DNA of 14,893 bases, taken from NCBI GenBank assembly GCA_937967765.1, contig CALCML010000213.1:1-14893 (forward strand), written 5' to 3'. Below the pieces are notes generated by a model that searched no databases, was not told the DNA's origin, and was given only the letters and a program-made list of their open reading frames with translations. Below, in pieces: positions 6,771 through 14,124 of the stretch. Within the stretch, counting starts at the first letter, position 1; every line of letters starts with the position of its first letter. A program made the position numbers and the translations under genes. The stretch comes from an uncultured Carnobacterium sp. (GTDB taxonomy: Bacteria > Bacillota > Bacilli > Lactobacillales > Aerococcaceae).

Positions 6771-7405
6771 TCTAAATACAACCCCTTTTCTGCGATATAG
6801 GCTTCGACTAATTCCGGAACTAAATATTTAATACTTTGTTGGAATAGAACATTCTTACGGATTTGTGTCGAACTAATATCCATCTTCGGTGCAGTAATCC
6901 ATAACACTGGATACGGTGTTTCTTTTTCATATCCTGGGCGTTCCACTCCTACAAATTGTACCTCATGAACTAATTCATCCACACGGTGCCATGTCGGTAA
7001 ATAATCCACCATATCTCCACCAATGATAAAGTAATATTCCGTATTCGGATTTCGTCTCTTTAAGAGCTGAATTGTATCATACGTATAACTCTTCTCATTA
7101 CGCTCAAGTTCAATCGTCTCAATTTCAAAATAAATATTATCTTGAATCGCAAGACGTGTCATCTCCACACGAGTACTCGCATCAATGGTCTTTTTCTCAT
7201 CTACATGTGGCGGAATATGACTCGGTAAAAAATACACCTTGTCTAATCCTAATTGCACACGCGCTTGTTCTGCCATAATTAAATGTGCAATATGTGGCGG
7301 ATTAAAACTACCGCCGATAAGCCCGACACGTTCTACCGGCATTCCTTCTCCGAATTTTTCAGTTTTATTTAATGTCTCAGAAAAAATATTGAGTTCAGCA
7401 ACCAT
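6767..7405 (-). CDS. nadD: Nicotinate-mononucleotide adenylyltransferase NadD
   Basis: NadD joins ATP and nicotinate mononucleotide to form deamido-NAD, an essential step of NAD synthesis. Motifs are GGSFNPPHIAH (31-41, the HxxH of nucleotidyltransferases), PSHIPPH (61-67), SYTYDT (106-111), IIGGDM (127-132), LPTWHR (136-141) and ISSTQIRK (177-184). The start at 7405 gives about 25 residues before the catalytic core, and AGAGGT lies nine bases ahead of it. A second possible start is the ATG at 7342 (MPVERVGLIGG), with GGAG five bases upstream. I prefer the long form because NadD of lactic acid bacteria often has such an extension. The gene lies three bases after yhbY. Confidence 0.96.
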   Translation of the reverse strand: MVAELNIFSETLNKTEKFGEGMPVERVGLIGGSFNPPHIAHLIMAEQARVQLGLDKVYFLPSHIPPHVDEKKTIDASTRVEMTRLAIQDNIYFEIETIELERNEKSYTYDTIQLLKRRNPNTEYYFIIGGDMVDYLPTWHRVDELVHEVQFVGVERPGYEKETPYPVLWITAPKMDISSTQIRKNVLFQQSIKYLVPELVEAYIAEKGLYLE

Positions 7406-7408
7406 CGT

Positions 7409-7735
7409 CTATCGACCTCTTTTTTTGAATTCTGCAAATCGTACTGAAAGATCTCTATGTTTTGGATTACGTGCTTCTTTATATAACACAATTGTATGTC
7501 CAATCACTTGAATGATGGTACTTCCAGTCGCCTCTGCAATCGTTTCTGCAGCTTCTTGTGGCTCCTCTAGTGTGTTTTGTAATAAAGTCACTTTAATCAA
7601 TTCGCGTTTCTCAACAGCGTTTTGAATTTGATGAATCATCTCTTCGCTAAGTCCGCCTTTTCCGATTTGGAAGATTGGCTTCAACGAGTGTGCTTCTTTT
7701 TTGAAGAACTGTCTTTCTTTCCCTTTTAATTCCAT
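7409..7735 (-). CDS. yhbY: Ribosome assembly RNA-binding protein YhbY
   Basis: The 108-residue protein is a single CRM (CRS1-YhbY) RNA-binding domain, associated with pre-50S particles. Visible marks are the basic opening KGKERQFFKKEAHSLKP, the GxxG loop GKGGLS (25-30), KRELIKVTLL (43-52) and the closing strand IIQVIGHTIVLYKE (74-87). A short basic tail (ARNPKHRDLSVRFAEFKKRGR region) follows the domain. GAAAGGAGAG precedes the ATG. The gene follows yqeH by 16 bases, with no aroE between them, unlike Bacillus subtilis. Confidence 0.96.
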   Translation of the reverse strand: MELKGKERQFFKKEAHSLKPIFQIGKGGLSEEMIHQIQNAVEKRELIKVTLLQNTLEEPQEAAETIAEATGSTIIQVIGHTIVLYKEARNPKHRDLSVRFAEFKKRGR

Positions 7736-7751
7736 GAAAGCTCTCCTTTCT

Positions 7752-8861
7752 TTAAATAATCGATTGACGTTGAATCACGTCAACTTCTTTAGGACTCCAT
7801 ACAGATACCGTACCTGGTTTTTGAATCGTTACCCAACCAAGGCCTGCAATCACTAAGTCCGTTTTTTCTTTAATCGTAAATGTCTTCTTCACTAATTTTG
7901 GATACAAGTTCATATTGTCTCCTGTTGGTGGCGTTAGAAGTGTTCCTGCATGTTTTGCATAAAACTCTGTCGCCTTTTCCAACTTCGTTCGATGCAAGTC
8001 GATTGTTTGCGGTGTATAGAAGGTAAATGAATTCCGTTCTCCTTGTTCGTAATCGACACGAATCAAGCCACCGATAAAAATTGTTTGCTCGCTATTTAAT
8101 TGGAATGTCTTTGGTTGCAACTCTTTTTGCGGTAAGACTTTCTTCATTTCTTTTTCCGCTAAGTAGTGCGTAATTTGATGACGGTGAATAATCCCTGGCG
8201 TATCCACTAATGAAGAATGTTCATCAAATGGAATATCAATTTGTCCAAGAGTTGTTCCTGGATATTGAGACGTCGTAATCACTTCGCCTGTTTCACCAAT
8301 ACTTTGAATCAACTTATTAATTAGTGTTGATTTTCCTACGTTTGTTACCCCAACGACATATGCATCTTTCCCTTTACGGTACTCGTTAATCTTCTCTAGC
8401 AATTCGTCAATTTGAATCCGTTTATGGCCGCTCACAAGAAGGGTGTCGACCGGTTTAATGCCGTACTCTTTTGCATGACGTTCGATCCATGCTTTCAGAC
8501 GATTACGGTTCACCGATTTTGGATATAAGTCCACTTTGTTGGCTACAAATAAAATCGGGTTATCGCCCACAAAACGTTTCAATCCGGAAATCATACTTCC
8601 ATATAAATCGAATAAGTCTACCACAAACACAACTAACGCATCTTCATCAGCGATACTACTTAACATCTTTAAGAAGTCATCGTCTGTTAGAGATGCCGGT
8701 TGCAACTCATTATAATTGCGGAGTCTAAAACAACGTTGGCAATAGAGAGGGCCTTCACTTTCCAGCATTTTATTTAATGCACTTTGCGGTGTGTACCCCG
8801 TTCCTTTTGGATCTTCCGTTTGGATTGTTGCTCCACATCCAATACATACATACTGTTCCAT
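7752..8861 (-). CDS. yqeH: Circularly permuted ribosome biogenesis GTPase YqeH
   Basis: YqeH is a GTPase needed for 30S subunit assembly. The 369-residue protein starts with a zinc finger (CIGC, C6/C9; CQRC, C41/C44). GTPase motifs follow in permuted order: G4 NKVD (108-111), G5 VSGH (143-146), G1 GVTNVGKST (171-179), G2 PGTT (201-204) and G3 DTPG (220-223). A C-terminal half for RNA or protein contacts comes after. The start is ATG 8861, with GGGAGGAGG about seven bases upstream. An in-frame ATG at 8879 would place that ribosome-binding site inside the coding region and add MGGGLI. The site lies in the last codons of yqeG, whose stop is two bases away. Confidence 0.97.
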   Translation of the reverse strand: MEQYVCIGCGATIQTEDPKGTGYTPQSALNKMLESEGPLYCQRCFRLRNYNELQPASLTDDDFLKMLSSIADEDALVVFVVDLFDLYGSMISGLKRFVGDNPILFVANKVDLYPKSVNRNRLKAWIERHAKEYGIKPVDTLLVSGHKRIQIDELLEKINEYRKGKDAYVVGVTNVGKSTLINKLIQSIGETGEVITTSQYPGTTLGQIDIPFDEHSSLVDTPGIIHRHQITHYLAEKEMKKVLPQKELQPKTFQLNSEQTIFIGGLIRVDYEQGERNSFTFYTPQTIDLHRTKLEKATEFYAKHAGTLLTPPTGDNMNLYPKLVKKTFTIKEKTDLVIAGLGWVTIQKPGTVSVWSPKEVDVIQRQSII

Positions 8862-8863
8862 GA

Positions 8864-9382
8864 TTAATCCTCCTCCCATTTCTTATGATAAGACACACCT
8901 TGTGTCACTACAAAAATTCCTTTTTCAAAGAAACGATTGATTTTTGTTTTCCAAGCATCGCTCTCTTTTCTAGGTTTTACGATAATGGTTCTAACTCCAA
9001 ATGTATTCGCTCCTAGAATATCTGTCAATAATTGGTCGCCCACCATTACCGTCTTCGATTTATCAAAATTCAGTAATTGTTGTGCCGCTTTGAACCCCTT
9101 GTGCAGTGGCTTCAAGCCAGGATACACATATGGGACATCCAACTTTTCTGCAGCATCTTTGATACGATGTTCATTATTATTCGATACAAGAACAATCTTG
9201 ATGCCTGCTTCTTTTAATGAACGTACCCAGGCAAGTAAGTTTTCATCGATTTCTTTTTCGTCCCAGCCAATTAGCGTATTATCTAAATCGGTTAAGACAA
9301 CTTCGATTCCATTCTCCTCTAAGAAAGGAACGGTAATCTCTTGAAAGGTCTTTTTAAACCACGTTGGTTTGAATAGTGCCAT
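8864..9382 (-). CDS. yqeG: YqeG family HAD phosphatase
   Basis: This 172-residue HAD-superfamily hydrolase is of the YqeG type, which is related to the fungal phosphatidylglycerophosphate phosphatase Gep4. Catalytic motifs are DLDNTLIGW (nucleophile D32, acid D34), the motif-II serine in LVSNNN (S67), a motif-III lysine in GLKPLHKG (K91 or K95) and GDQLLTD (115-121). Phosphatidylglycerophosphate is a plausible substrate by homology, but the bacterial role is not settled by sequence. AAGGAGA precedes the ATG. It follows thrB by ten bases and shares a coupled junction with yqeH, its usual partner. Confidence 0.94.
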   Translation of the reverse strand: MALFKPTWFKKTFQEITVPFLEENGIEVVLTDLDNTLIGWDEKEIDENLLAWVRSLKEAGIKIVLVSNNNEHRIKDAAEKLDVPYVYPGLKPLHKGFKAAQQLLNFDKSKTVMVGDQLLTDILGANTFGVRTIIVKPRKESDAWKTKINRFFEKGIFVVTQGVSYHKKWEED

Positions 9383-9392
9383 AGTTCTCCTT

Positions 9393-10289
9393 CTACTTTA
9401 CGTAAACGCCCTGTGCATCAATTTCAAGCACACGAATCGCGCAATCTTTCAGCGTTGTTTCTAAATACTTTTCTAATGTTTGTACAAAACGATCAACTTG
9501 TTCTTTATGAACAAATGTCATCACCGTTGGGCCTGCCCCACTTAGGTAAGTTCCGCATGTATCAAGGCCTTCATTTTTTGTAATCGTACGAACCTCTTCC
9601 ATCCAAGGAACAAGGGTTGAACGATACGTTTCATGGAATAAATCTTTCTCAACAATTGATGAAATGACTTTCCAATCTTCCATCATTAATCCTGCCACTA
9701 AAACATTACTACGGCTACTTGCCTCTACTGCCTCACCGTATGCTAAAGAAGTTGGCAGTACGCCACGGCTCTTCTTCGTTGATAATTGAACGTTTGGAAT
9801 GACAGCGACCATTGCAATCGGAGCTTCTACATTTTTATGAACCGTCAACACTTCTTGCGTGTGAGTATCATAAGTAGCGACAACGACGCCTCCTAAGATT
9901 GCTGGTGCAACATTGTCAGGATGTCCTTCAAAAAGGGTTGCCCATTTAACTTTTTCATCGTTAGTTAACTGTAAGTTGCCTAATACATTGGCTAATTCGA
10001 TTCCGGCAACAATCGCGCTTGAACTACTTCCGAGTCCTCTTGTTAGAGGAATCTCACTTTCACATACGAGTTTATGCGGTGCTAATGTTGGGCAAACTTT
10101 TAAAGCCGTCTCGATAATTAAGTTTTCTTCATTTGTCGGAATTTCTTCTCCAAACGGATGTGAAATCACCCATTCGTTAGAAGGTTCCCCTACGTGAAGT
10201 GTTAAATATAAATTCACTGCAATCCCAAGCGAATCGAATCCTAGCCCGATATTGGCTGAAGTTGCTGGAACTTTAATTGTTAATGCCAT
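9393..10289 (-). CDS. thrB: Homoserine kinase
   Basis: ThrB phosphorylates homoserine with ATP, giving O-phosphohomoserine for threonine synthesis. The 298 residues show the GHMP-kinase motifs: N-terminal PATSANIGLGFDS (8-20), the phosphate loop PLTRGLGSSSSAI (81-93), EGHPDNVAPAILGG (121-134) and the C-terminal motif YLSGAGPTVMTF. The ATG shares one base with the hom stop (TAATG), and GGAGG lies inside the end of hom, so the two are coupled. Threonine synthase (thrC), often beside thrB, is absent here. Instead yqeG follows ten bases later, tying this gene to an unrelated ribosome-maturation block. Confidence 0.97.
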   Translation of the reverse strand: MALTIKVPATSANIGLGFDSLGIAVNLYLTLHVGEPSNEWVISHPFGEEIPTNEENLIIETALKVCPTLAPHKLVCESEIPLTRGLGSSSSAIVAGIELANVLGNLQLTNDEKVKWATLFEGHPDNVAPAILGGVVVATYDTHTQEVLTVHKNVEAPIAMVAVIPNVQLSTKKSRGVLPTSLAYGEAVEASSRSNVLVAGLMMEDWKVISSIVEKDLFHETYRSTLVPWMEEVRTITKNEGLDTCGTYLSGAGPTVMTFVHKEQVDRFVQTLEKYLETTLKDCAIRVLEIDAQGVYVK

Positions 10290-11497
10290 TATGCTTCCTC
10301 CAAGATTGGATAAATAGCGACTTCATTTAGATGAGCAAAAGCTTCTTTCACTTTGGCTAACTCACTTGCTGTCAAAGCTGTATAGCGAACTCCGAACTCT
10401 CCTTGGCTGTTTGATACAACTTCTCCATTGAACGGAGCTTCTTCCAAGTTTCCTTTTCCATAAACGAAATAAGAACTTGTCGCAGCCTCTGGACTGAATT
10501 CCACTAACGGGCTGTCTACACGACCAAATGTTTCAACCGCACTACCATTACCTTTGCGGCGAAGTACTTCAACCACGTCTGCCAAGACACTTGTTGCTGT
10601 TGGAAGTGAGCCTGCTCCTTTACCGTAAAATAGAACTTCATCCACTGCGTTTCCTGTCACAGAAATCGCATTGTTTTCATAATGTACTTGTGCTAATAAA
10701 TGATTTGCTGGTACAAAAGTTGGTGCAACTTCTAGAGAAACTTTTTCGCCATCACTAAGCGCTTTGACAAGAAGCTTAATCGCATATCCATTCTCAGAAG
10801 CCACCTTCATATGAGCAGTAGTGACTCCAGAAATTCCTGTTTTAGCAACTTCTTCAAAAGTAACATTCACGCCATATGCTAAACGAGTCAAAATCATTAA
10901 TTTATAAGCTGCATCGTGGCCTTCCACGTCGCTTGTTGGATCAGCTTCCGCAAAGCCTTTTTCTTGAGCAATCTTAAGAGCTGCTTCGTAACTGAGTCCT
11001 TCTTTTTCCATAGAGCTTAAAATGAAGTTTGTTGTTCCGTTGACGATACCAACAATCGATTCCACATCGTTTGTTTCAAAGTGCTGCACCATCGGACGTA
11101 GAACAGGAATCCCCCCGCCGACACTCGCTTCATAATACAAGTACACATCTTCAAGTTTAGCTAAGGTTGTCAATTCAACTCCGTGAACGGCGATCAGATT
11201 TTTATTAGCTGTTACAACTGATTTTTTAGCGAGTAAACAAGCTCTCACATATTCATAAGCCGTTGTAATGCCACCCATCACTTCAACCACTAACTCAATT
11301 TCAGGGTCATGAACGATGTCGTTAATATTGTTTGTAAATACAACATCTGTTTGTTCCATCAATTCTGGGTCTCTTACTAACGCTGTCTTAATTTCAATTT
11401 CTTCCGGTAGAACGCGTTCTAATTTTGATGCATTTTTCTTTAAAATATTGTATACACCACTACCGACTGTTCCAAATCCTAATAACGCAATTTTCAT
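10289..11497 (-). CDS. hom: Homoserine dehydrogenase, shortened C-terminus
   Basis: Hom reduces aspartate semialdehyde to homoserine, the branch point for threonine and methionine. The 402 residues contain the nucleotide-binding loop GFGTVGSG (7-14), TANKNLIA (96-103), EASVGGGIPVLRP (123-135), NGTTNFIL (153-160) and the substrate segment GFAEADPTSDVEGHDAAYK (181-199). After the catalytic domain a segment of about 60 residues (from SSYFVYGK) should form the regulatory ACT domain. It is shorter than the roughly 70-80 residues usual in Bacillus-type Hom, and the first ACT helix looks reduced. GAGGA lies nine bases before the ATG. A strong hairpin ends only 28 bases upstream of the start, leaving little room for a promoter. 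Confidence 0.96.
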   Translation of the reverse strand: MKIALLGFGTVGSGVYNILKKNASKLERVLPEEIEIKTALVRDPELMEQTDVVFTNNINDIVHDPEIELVVEVMGGITTAYEYVRACLLAKKSVVTANKNLIAVHGVELTTLAKLEDVYLYYEASVGGGIPVLRPMVQHFETNDVESIVGIVNGTTNFILSSMEKEGLSYEAALKIAQEKGFAEADPTSDVEGHDAAYKLMILTRLAYGVNVTFEEVAKTGISGVTTAHMKVASENGYAIKLLVKALSDGEKVSLEVAPTFVPANHLLAQVHYENNAISVTGNAVDEVLFYGKGAGSLPTATSVLADVVEVLRRKGNGSAVETFGRVDSPLVEFSPEAATSSYFVYGKGNLEEAPFNGEVVSNSQGEFGVRYTALTASELAKVKEAFAHLNEVAIYPILEEA

Positions 11498-11525
11498 TTA
11501 TTTCAATCCTCATCTAATATATTGA

Positions 11526-11560
11526 AAAGCCACAGCACAGACACTCTGCGCCGTGGCTTT
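11526..11560 (-). terminator. Hairpin between the ykuJ-type gene and hom
   Basis: On the minus strand AAAGCCACGGCGCAG pairs with CTGTGCTGTGGCTTT around an AGTGT loop (15 pairs, two of them G-T). The final Ts of the stem plus one more make a short T4 tract. It lies 16 bases after the ykuJ-type stop and reads as its terminator. The short T-tract and closeness to hom leave open partial read-through or attenuation. Confidence 0.8.
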
Positions 11561-11576
11561 ACTCACAGTTATTATT

Positions 11577-11807
11577 TTAATCTTGTAACATTTCAAAAAT
11601 TTCAATTGTCACTAAATCAATATCATCAAATTGGAATGTTTGATTTGTTTCTACATCTACTAATTCAAAACTACTTGTTTCTTGATTAAAAGTAACGATA
11701 GCTTTTTCAACGCCATCTTTTTCGAAGCGACGCACCTCGATATCTGAATCTTGTGCCGCCATTGTTTGTAAACGTTGGACAATTGCCACCAATTGTGAAG
11801 GTTTCAT
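11577..11807 (-). CDS. ykuJ: YkuJ family protein (DUF1797)
   Basis: This 76-residue protein matches the YkuJ/DUF1797 family in size and in its end pattern FQFDDIDLVTIEIFEMLQD, where Bacillus YkuJ has a near-identical acidic-hydrophobic C-terminus. The N-terminus SQLVAIVQRLQTM is a predicted helix, followed by three to four beta-strands (EVRRFEKDGVEKAIVTFN and SSFELVDVET). The function is unknown; it is a small soluble alpha/beta protein. AAAGGGGT lies about ten bases before the ATG. It seems monocistronic, with an extended -10 promoter upstream and a strong hairpin downstream. The gene sits between the glycosyltransferase pair and hom with no evident functional link to either. Confidence 0.88.
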   Translation of the reverse strand: MKPSQLVAIVQRLQTMAAQDSDIEVRRFEKDGVEKAIVTFNQETSSFELVDVETNQTFQFDDIDLVTIEIFEMLQD

Positions 11808-11840
11808 ATAATTACTACCCCTTTCAAACTTTCTTTCATT

Positions 11841-11849
11841 ATTCTACCA
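11841..11849 (-). promoter_or_regulatory. Extended -10 promoter candidate for the ykuJ-type gene
   Basis: On the minus strand TGGTAGAAT is an extended -10 (TGn plus TAGAAT, five of six consensus). It lies 34 bases before the start codon. I see no good -35. A small dyad CTATC-AGA-GATAG lies just upstream in the spacer and could be a weak operator or part of a weak terminator of the preceding gene. Confidence 0.45.
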
Positions 11850-11897
11850 TAAAACCTATCTCTGATAGTAAGAATAACCACTCTATTTAAGAGTTTT

Positions 11898-12776
11898 TTA
11901 TTCATTTGGTAGGTTCCAATATAATTTGATTAAAGCTTGAGTTCCATCGTCTGCAAAACCATCATCACAAAGTGTTTCATAGAGTTTTTTCGCTTGTAAT
12001 GTTGCTGGTAAAAACAGACGCATTCTTTCTGCTTCATCCAGTGCAATTCCTAAGTCTTTTAGGAAATGTTTTGCGAAGAAACCTGGTGAATAATCTTCTT
12101 TTAAAATACGAGGTCCGTAATTCGAAAGCGACCAGTTAGCCGCACTTCCTGCACCCACTGTTTGTAGTACCTTATCCATGTCTAGGCCTGCTGCTTTTGC
12201 ATAAACGAGCATCTCTGTTAATCCTGTCATCGTTCCTGCAATCATAATTTGGTTGGCCATTTTCGTATGTTGACCAGCACCCGCAGACCCTTGAAGTGCA
12301 ATCGTCTTAGAGAAGCAATCCAATACTGGATATACTTTTTCTAATGTTTCTTCTGTCCCACCAACCATCGTAGAGAGCGTTCCGTTTTTAGCACCAAGGT
12401 CCCCACCTGATACAGGAGCATCAAGAGCTTCCCAGGAACGTGCTACAGCTTCTTCGGCGATACGTTTTGCAAGCGTTGGTGTACTTGTTGTAAGATCCAC
12501 CACCACAAGATGTTCTTTCGTAGACTTGAAGATTCCTTGATCTCCAAAGTAAACTTCTTCCACATCTTTTGGATAACCAACGATGGTTAACACCACATCT
12601 GCAAGATTCGCAACTTCTGTAGGTGTATCTGCCCAAGTCGCTCCTTCTTCTAGCAGGTCTAACGCTCTTTCCTTCGTACGGTTGTACACTACAACATTAT
12701 ATTTTTTTAGTAAATGGCGAATCATGGATTTCCCCATCACGCCTGTTCCGATAAATCCAACTGTATTAATTTTCAT
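11898..12776 (-). CDS. NAD(P)-dependent beta-hydroxyacid dehydrogenase, YkwC-like
   Basis: This 292-residue member of the 3-hydroxyisobutyrate/6-phosphogluconate dehydrogenase family shows GFIGTGVMGKSM (7-18, nucleotide loop), YNRTKE (31-36), DLTTSTP (94-100), substrate motif DAPVSGGDLGAKNGTL (119-134) and AGAGQHTKMANQ (165-176). The catalytic lysine should be K172. Overall it resembles Bacillus YkwC. The substrate is unknown; after the nucleotide loop NRT, with no acidic residue at the end of strand 2, suggests NADP rather than NAD. I chose ATG 12776 because AAGGG lies nine bases ahead; ATG 12785 abuts it. Either way the gene overlaps the end of the glycosyltransferase gene (11 or 20 bases), implying coupled translation. 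No strong terminator follows. Confidence 0.88.
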   Translation of the reverse strand: MKINTVGFIGTGVMGKSMIRHLLKKYNVVVYNRTKERALDLLEEGATWADTPTEVANLADVVLTIVGYPKDVEEVYFGDQGIFKSTKEHLVVVDLTTSTPTLAKRIAEEAVARSWEALDAPVSGGDLGAKNGTLSTMVGGTEETLEKVYPVLDCFSKTIALQGSAGAGQHTKMANQIMIAGTMTGLTEMLVYAKAAGLDMDKVLQTVGAGSAANWSLSNYGPRILKEDYSPGFFAKHFLKDLGIALDEAERMRLFLPATLQAKKLYETLCDDGFADDGTQALIKLYWNLPNE

Positions 12777-14001
12777 TTTCTTCATCCCTTAACTCACTTG
12801 TTGATAAACGTAAGAATTTCATAAGGTTCATAATATTATGTGAATGTTCTTGATTCCATTGATAACCATTAATCGCAGCTTCGTAGAAATCCACAATTCT
12901 TTCTCCAAAAGTTTCAGAAGAAATTTCAGCTAATAACTGGTCTTGCAACGCTGATACTTCAGCTTCATTGCCTAATTGGTTTTCAATATAGCCTAGGACA
13001 CAATCTGCAATATCCGCATCTGTTTCAAATAACATTCCTAAAGCATCTGCAGTAATCAGGCTGCTTAAGTAATCGTTCTTCTTAGCGATGACTGGCACGC
13101 GGTTTACAAGCGCCTCTAGATATGTTAACCCTTGGCTTTCAGATTCAGATGCGTTCACGTAAAGGTCCGCCATTTGATAATACTTATAAACCATTTCGTT
13201 TTTGATTTCGCCCACAAATTGAACAAAATCGTTCATGCCAAGTTCTGCCACTTGCGCTTCAAGTTTCTCTCTTTCAGGCCCGCCACCAGCAATACATAAG
13301 CGCACATTTGGCTTACTTGCTACAATGGCAGGTAACGCCGCAATTACAGCAGCGATATTCTTCTCTTGAGACAAACGGCTGAGTGATAATAACACCACTT
13401 CATCATCTGAATAGCCAAGCTCGCTTCTTAAAGCATTTGCTACTTCAGGTTCTTGAGGAGGTACAACCACACCCGTTGGAATCACTCGAATTTCTTGAAG
13501 CACTCCATATTCAATGAGTTTATCTTTCGTCATTTGACTTGGAGCAACCACTCCACTTGTTTGATTACAAAATGATTTTGAAAGATACGCTACGTGACTA
13601 GGACGTAAAACTTTTCCTTTTGCAATATAGTGCAAATATTTCTCATACATTGTATGGTACGTATGAATCGTTGGAATCTTCAACATCGCAGCAATTAATT
13701 TTCCTGCCAATCCAAGACTAAACTCCGTCTGAGTATGAATGATATCCAATTCATTTTCTTTCGCAATTCGGTAAGCTTTCCCAAGCCCTTGAATCGCCAC
13801 ACGACGATCCTTGAACGCGAAGAATGGAATACTACCCAATCGAATAATATTCTCTTCCGGTTCCGTCACCTTTGGATCTGTCGTCGTAAAGATGATTACC
13901 TTATGCCCTTGTCTTTCTAAGTCTTCTTTTAATACACGTATTGAAGTCGCAACTCCACTCACTTGTGGAAAGTACGTATCTGTAAATATACCGATTCGCA
14001 T
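12766..14001 (-). CDS. GT4 family glycosyltransferase, probably diacylglycerol glucosyltransferase type
   Basis: The 411-residue retaining glycosyltransferase has a GT-B fold. The N-terminal acceptor domain opens MRIGIFTDTYFPQVSGVATS, typical of the enzymes (LafA, BgsB, alMGS relatives) that glucosylate diacylglycerol for glycolipids and lipoteichoic acid anchors. HTQTEF (89-94) and HTYHTMYE (113-120) follow. The donor domain carries SRLSQEKN (208-215), AGGGPE (238-243) and the E-x7-E motif (E288, E296). No membrane helix is seen; such enzymes bind the membrane face. AAGGAGGT precedes the ATG and a near-consensus promoter lies upstream. The usual partner, a second glycosyltransferase, is missing; a dehydrogenase gene overlaps instead. 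The acceptor is inferred from family resemblance only. Confidence 0.88.
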   Translation of the reverse strand: MRIGIFTDTYFPQVSGVATSIRVLKEDLERQGHKVIIFTTTDPKVTEPEENIIRLGSIPFFAFKDRRVAIQGLGKAYRIAKENELDIIHTQTEFSLGLAGKLIAAMLKIPTIHTYHTMYEKYLHYIAKGKVLRPSHVAYLSKSFCNQTSGVVAPSQMTKDKLIEYGVLQEIRVIPTGVVVPPQEPEVANALRSELGYSDDEVVLLSLSRLSQEKNIAAVIAALPAIVASKPNVRLCIAGGGPEREKLEAQVAELGMNDFVQFVGEIKNEMVYKYYQMADLYVNASESESQGLTYLEALVNRVPVIAKKNDYLSSLITADALGMLFETDADIADCVLGYIENQLGNEAEVSALQDQLLAEISSETFGERIVDFYEAAINGYQWNQEHSHNIMNLMKFLRLSTSELRDEENEN

Positions 14002-14052
14002 ACTTACCTCCTTAAGTTTGAAATAAACAAAATTATTTCTATTATCTCTTCC

Positions 14053-14081
14053 ATTATAAACGATACACGCTGTAGTGTCAC
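14053..14081 (-). promoter_or_regulatory. Sigma-A promoter of the glycosyltransferase-dehydrogenase pair
   Basis: On the minus strand GTGACA (14076-14081, five of six) and TATAAT (14053-14058, perfect) are separated by 17 bases. The -10 ends 51 bases before the glycosyltransferase ATG. The stretch between is AT-rich with no clear secondary structure. Confidence 0.88.
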
Positions 14082-14092
14082 TAATAGCATAT

Positions 14093-14124
14093 AAAAAAGG
14101 AAGCTCAGTTAGTTGAACTTCCTT
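14093..14124 (-). terminator. Intrinsic terminator after the CPBP-type gene
   Basis: On the minus strand AAGGAAGTTCA pairs with TGAGCTTCCTT around ACTAAC (11 pairs, one G-T), followed by four more Ts. The stop codon of the CPBP-type gene overlaps the foot of the stem, so the gene and its terminator form a compact unit. Confidence 0.88.

Noticed and set aside
7070..7090. Second GTATCATACGTAT-like dyad inside nadD
   Set aside because: It resembles the 2899-2940 half-site only partly, is imperfect and lies inside a coding region; probably chance.
8937..9344. Plus-strand frame of 135 codons opposite yqeG
   Set aside because: It is a shadow of the HAD phosphatase gene; no ribosome-binding site or promoter on the plus strand.
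11498..11576. T-box or threonine leader peptide in front of hom
   Set aside because: The interval is only 79 bases, holds no T-box motif, and has no short open frame rich in threonine or isoleucine codons.
11850..11897. Possible terminator after the YkwC-like gene (ACTCT...AGAGT and CTATC...GATAG)
   Set aside because: Both stems are five pairs with poor T-tracts; too weak to list as a terminator.
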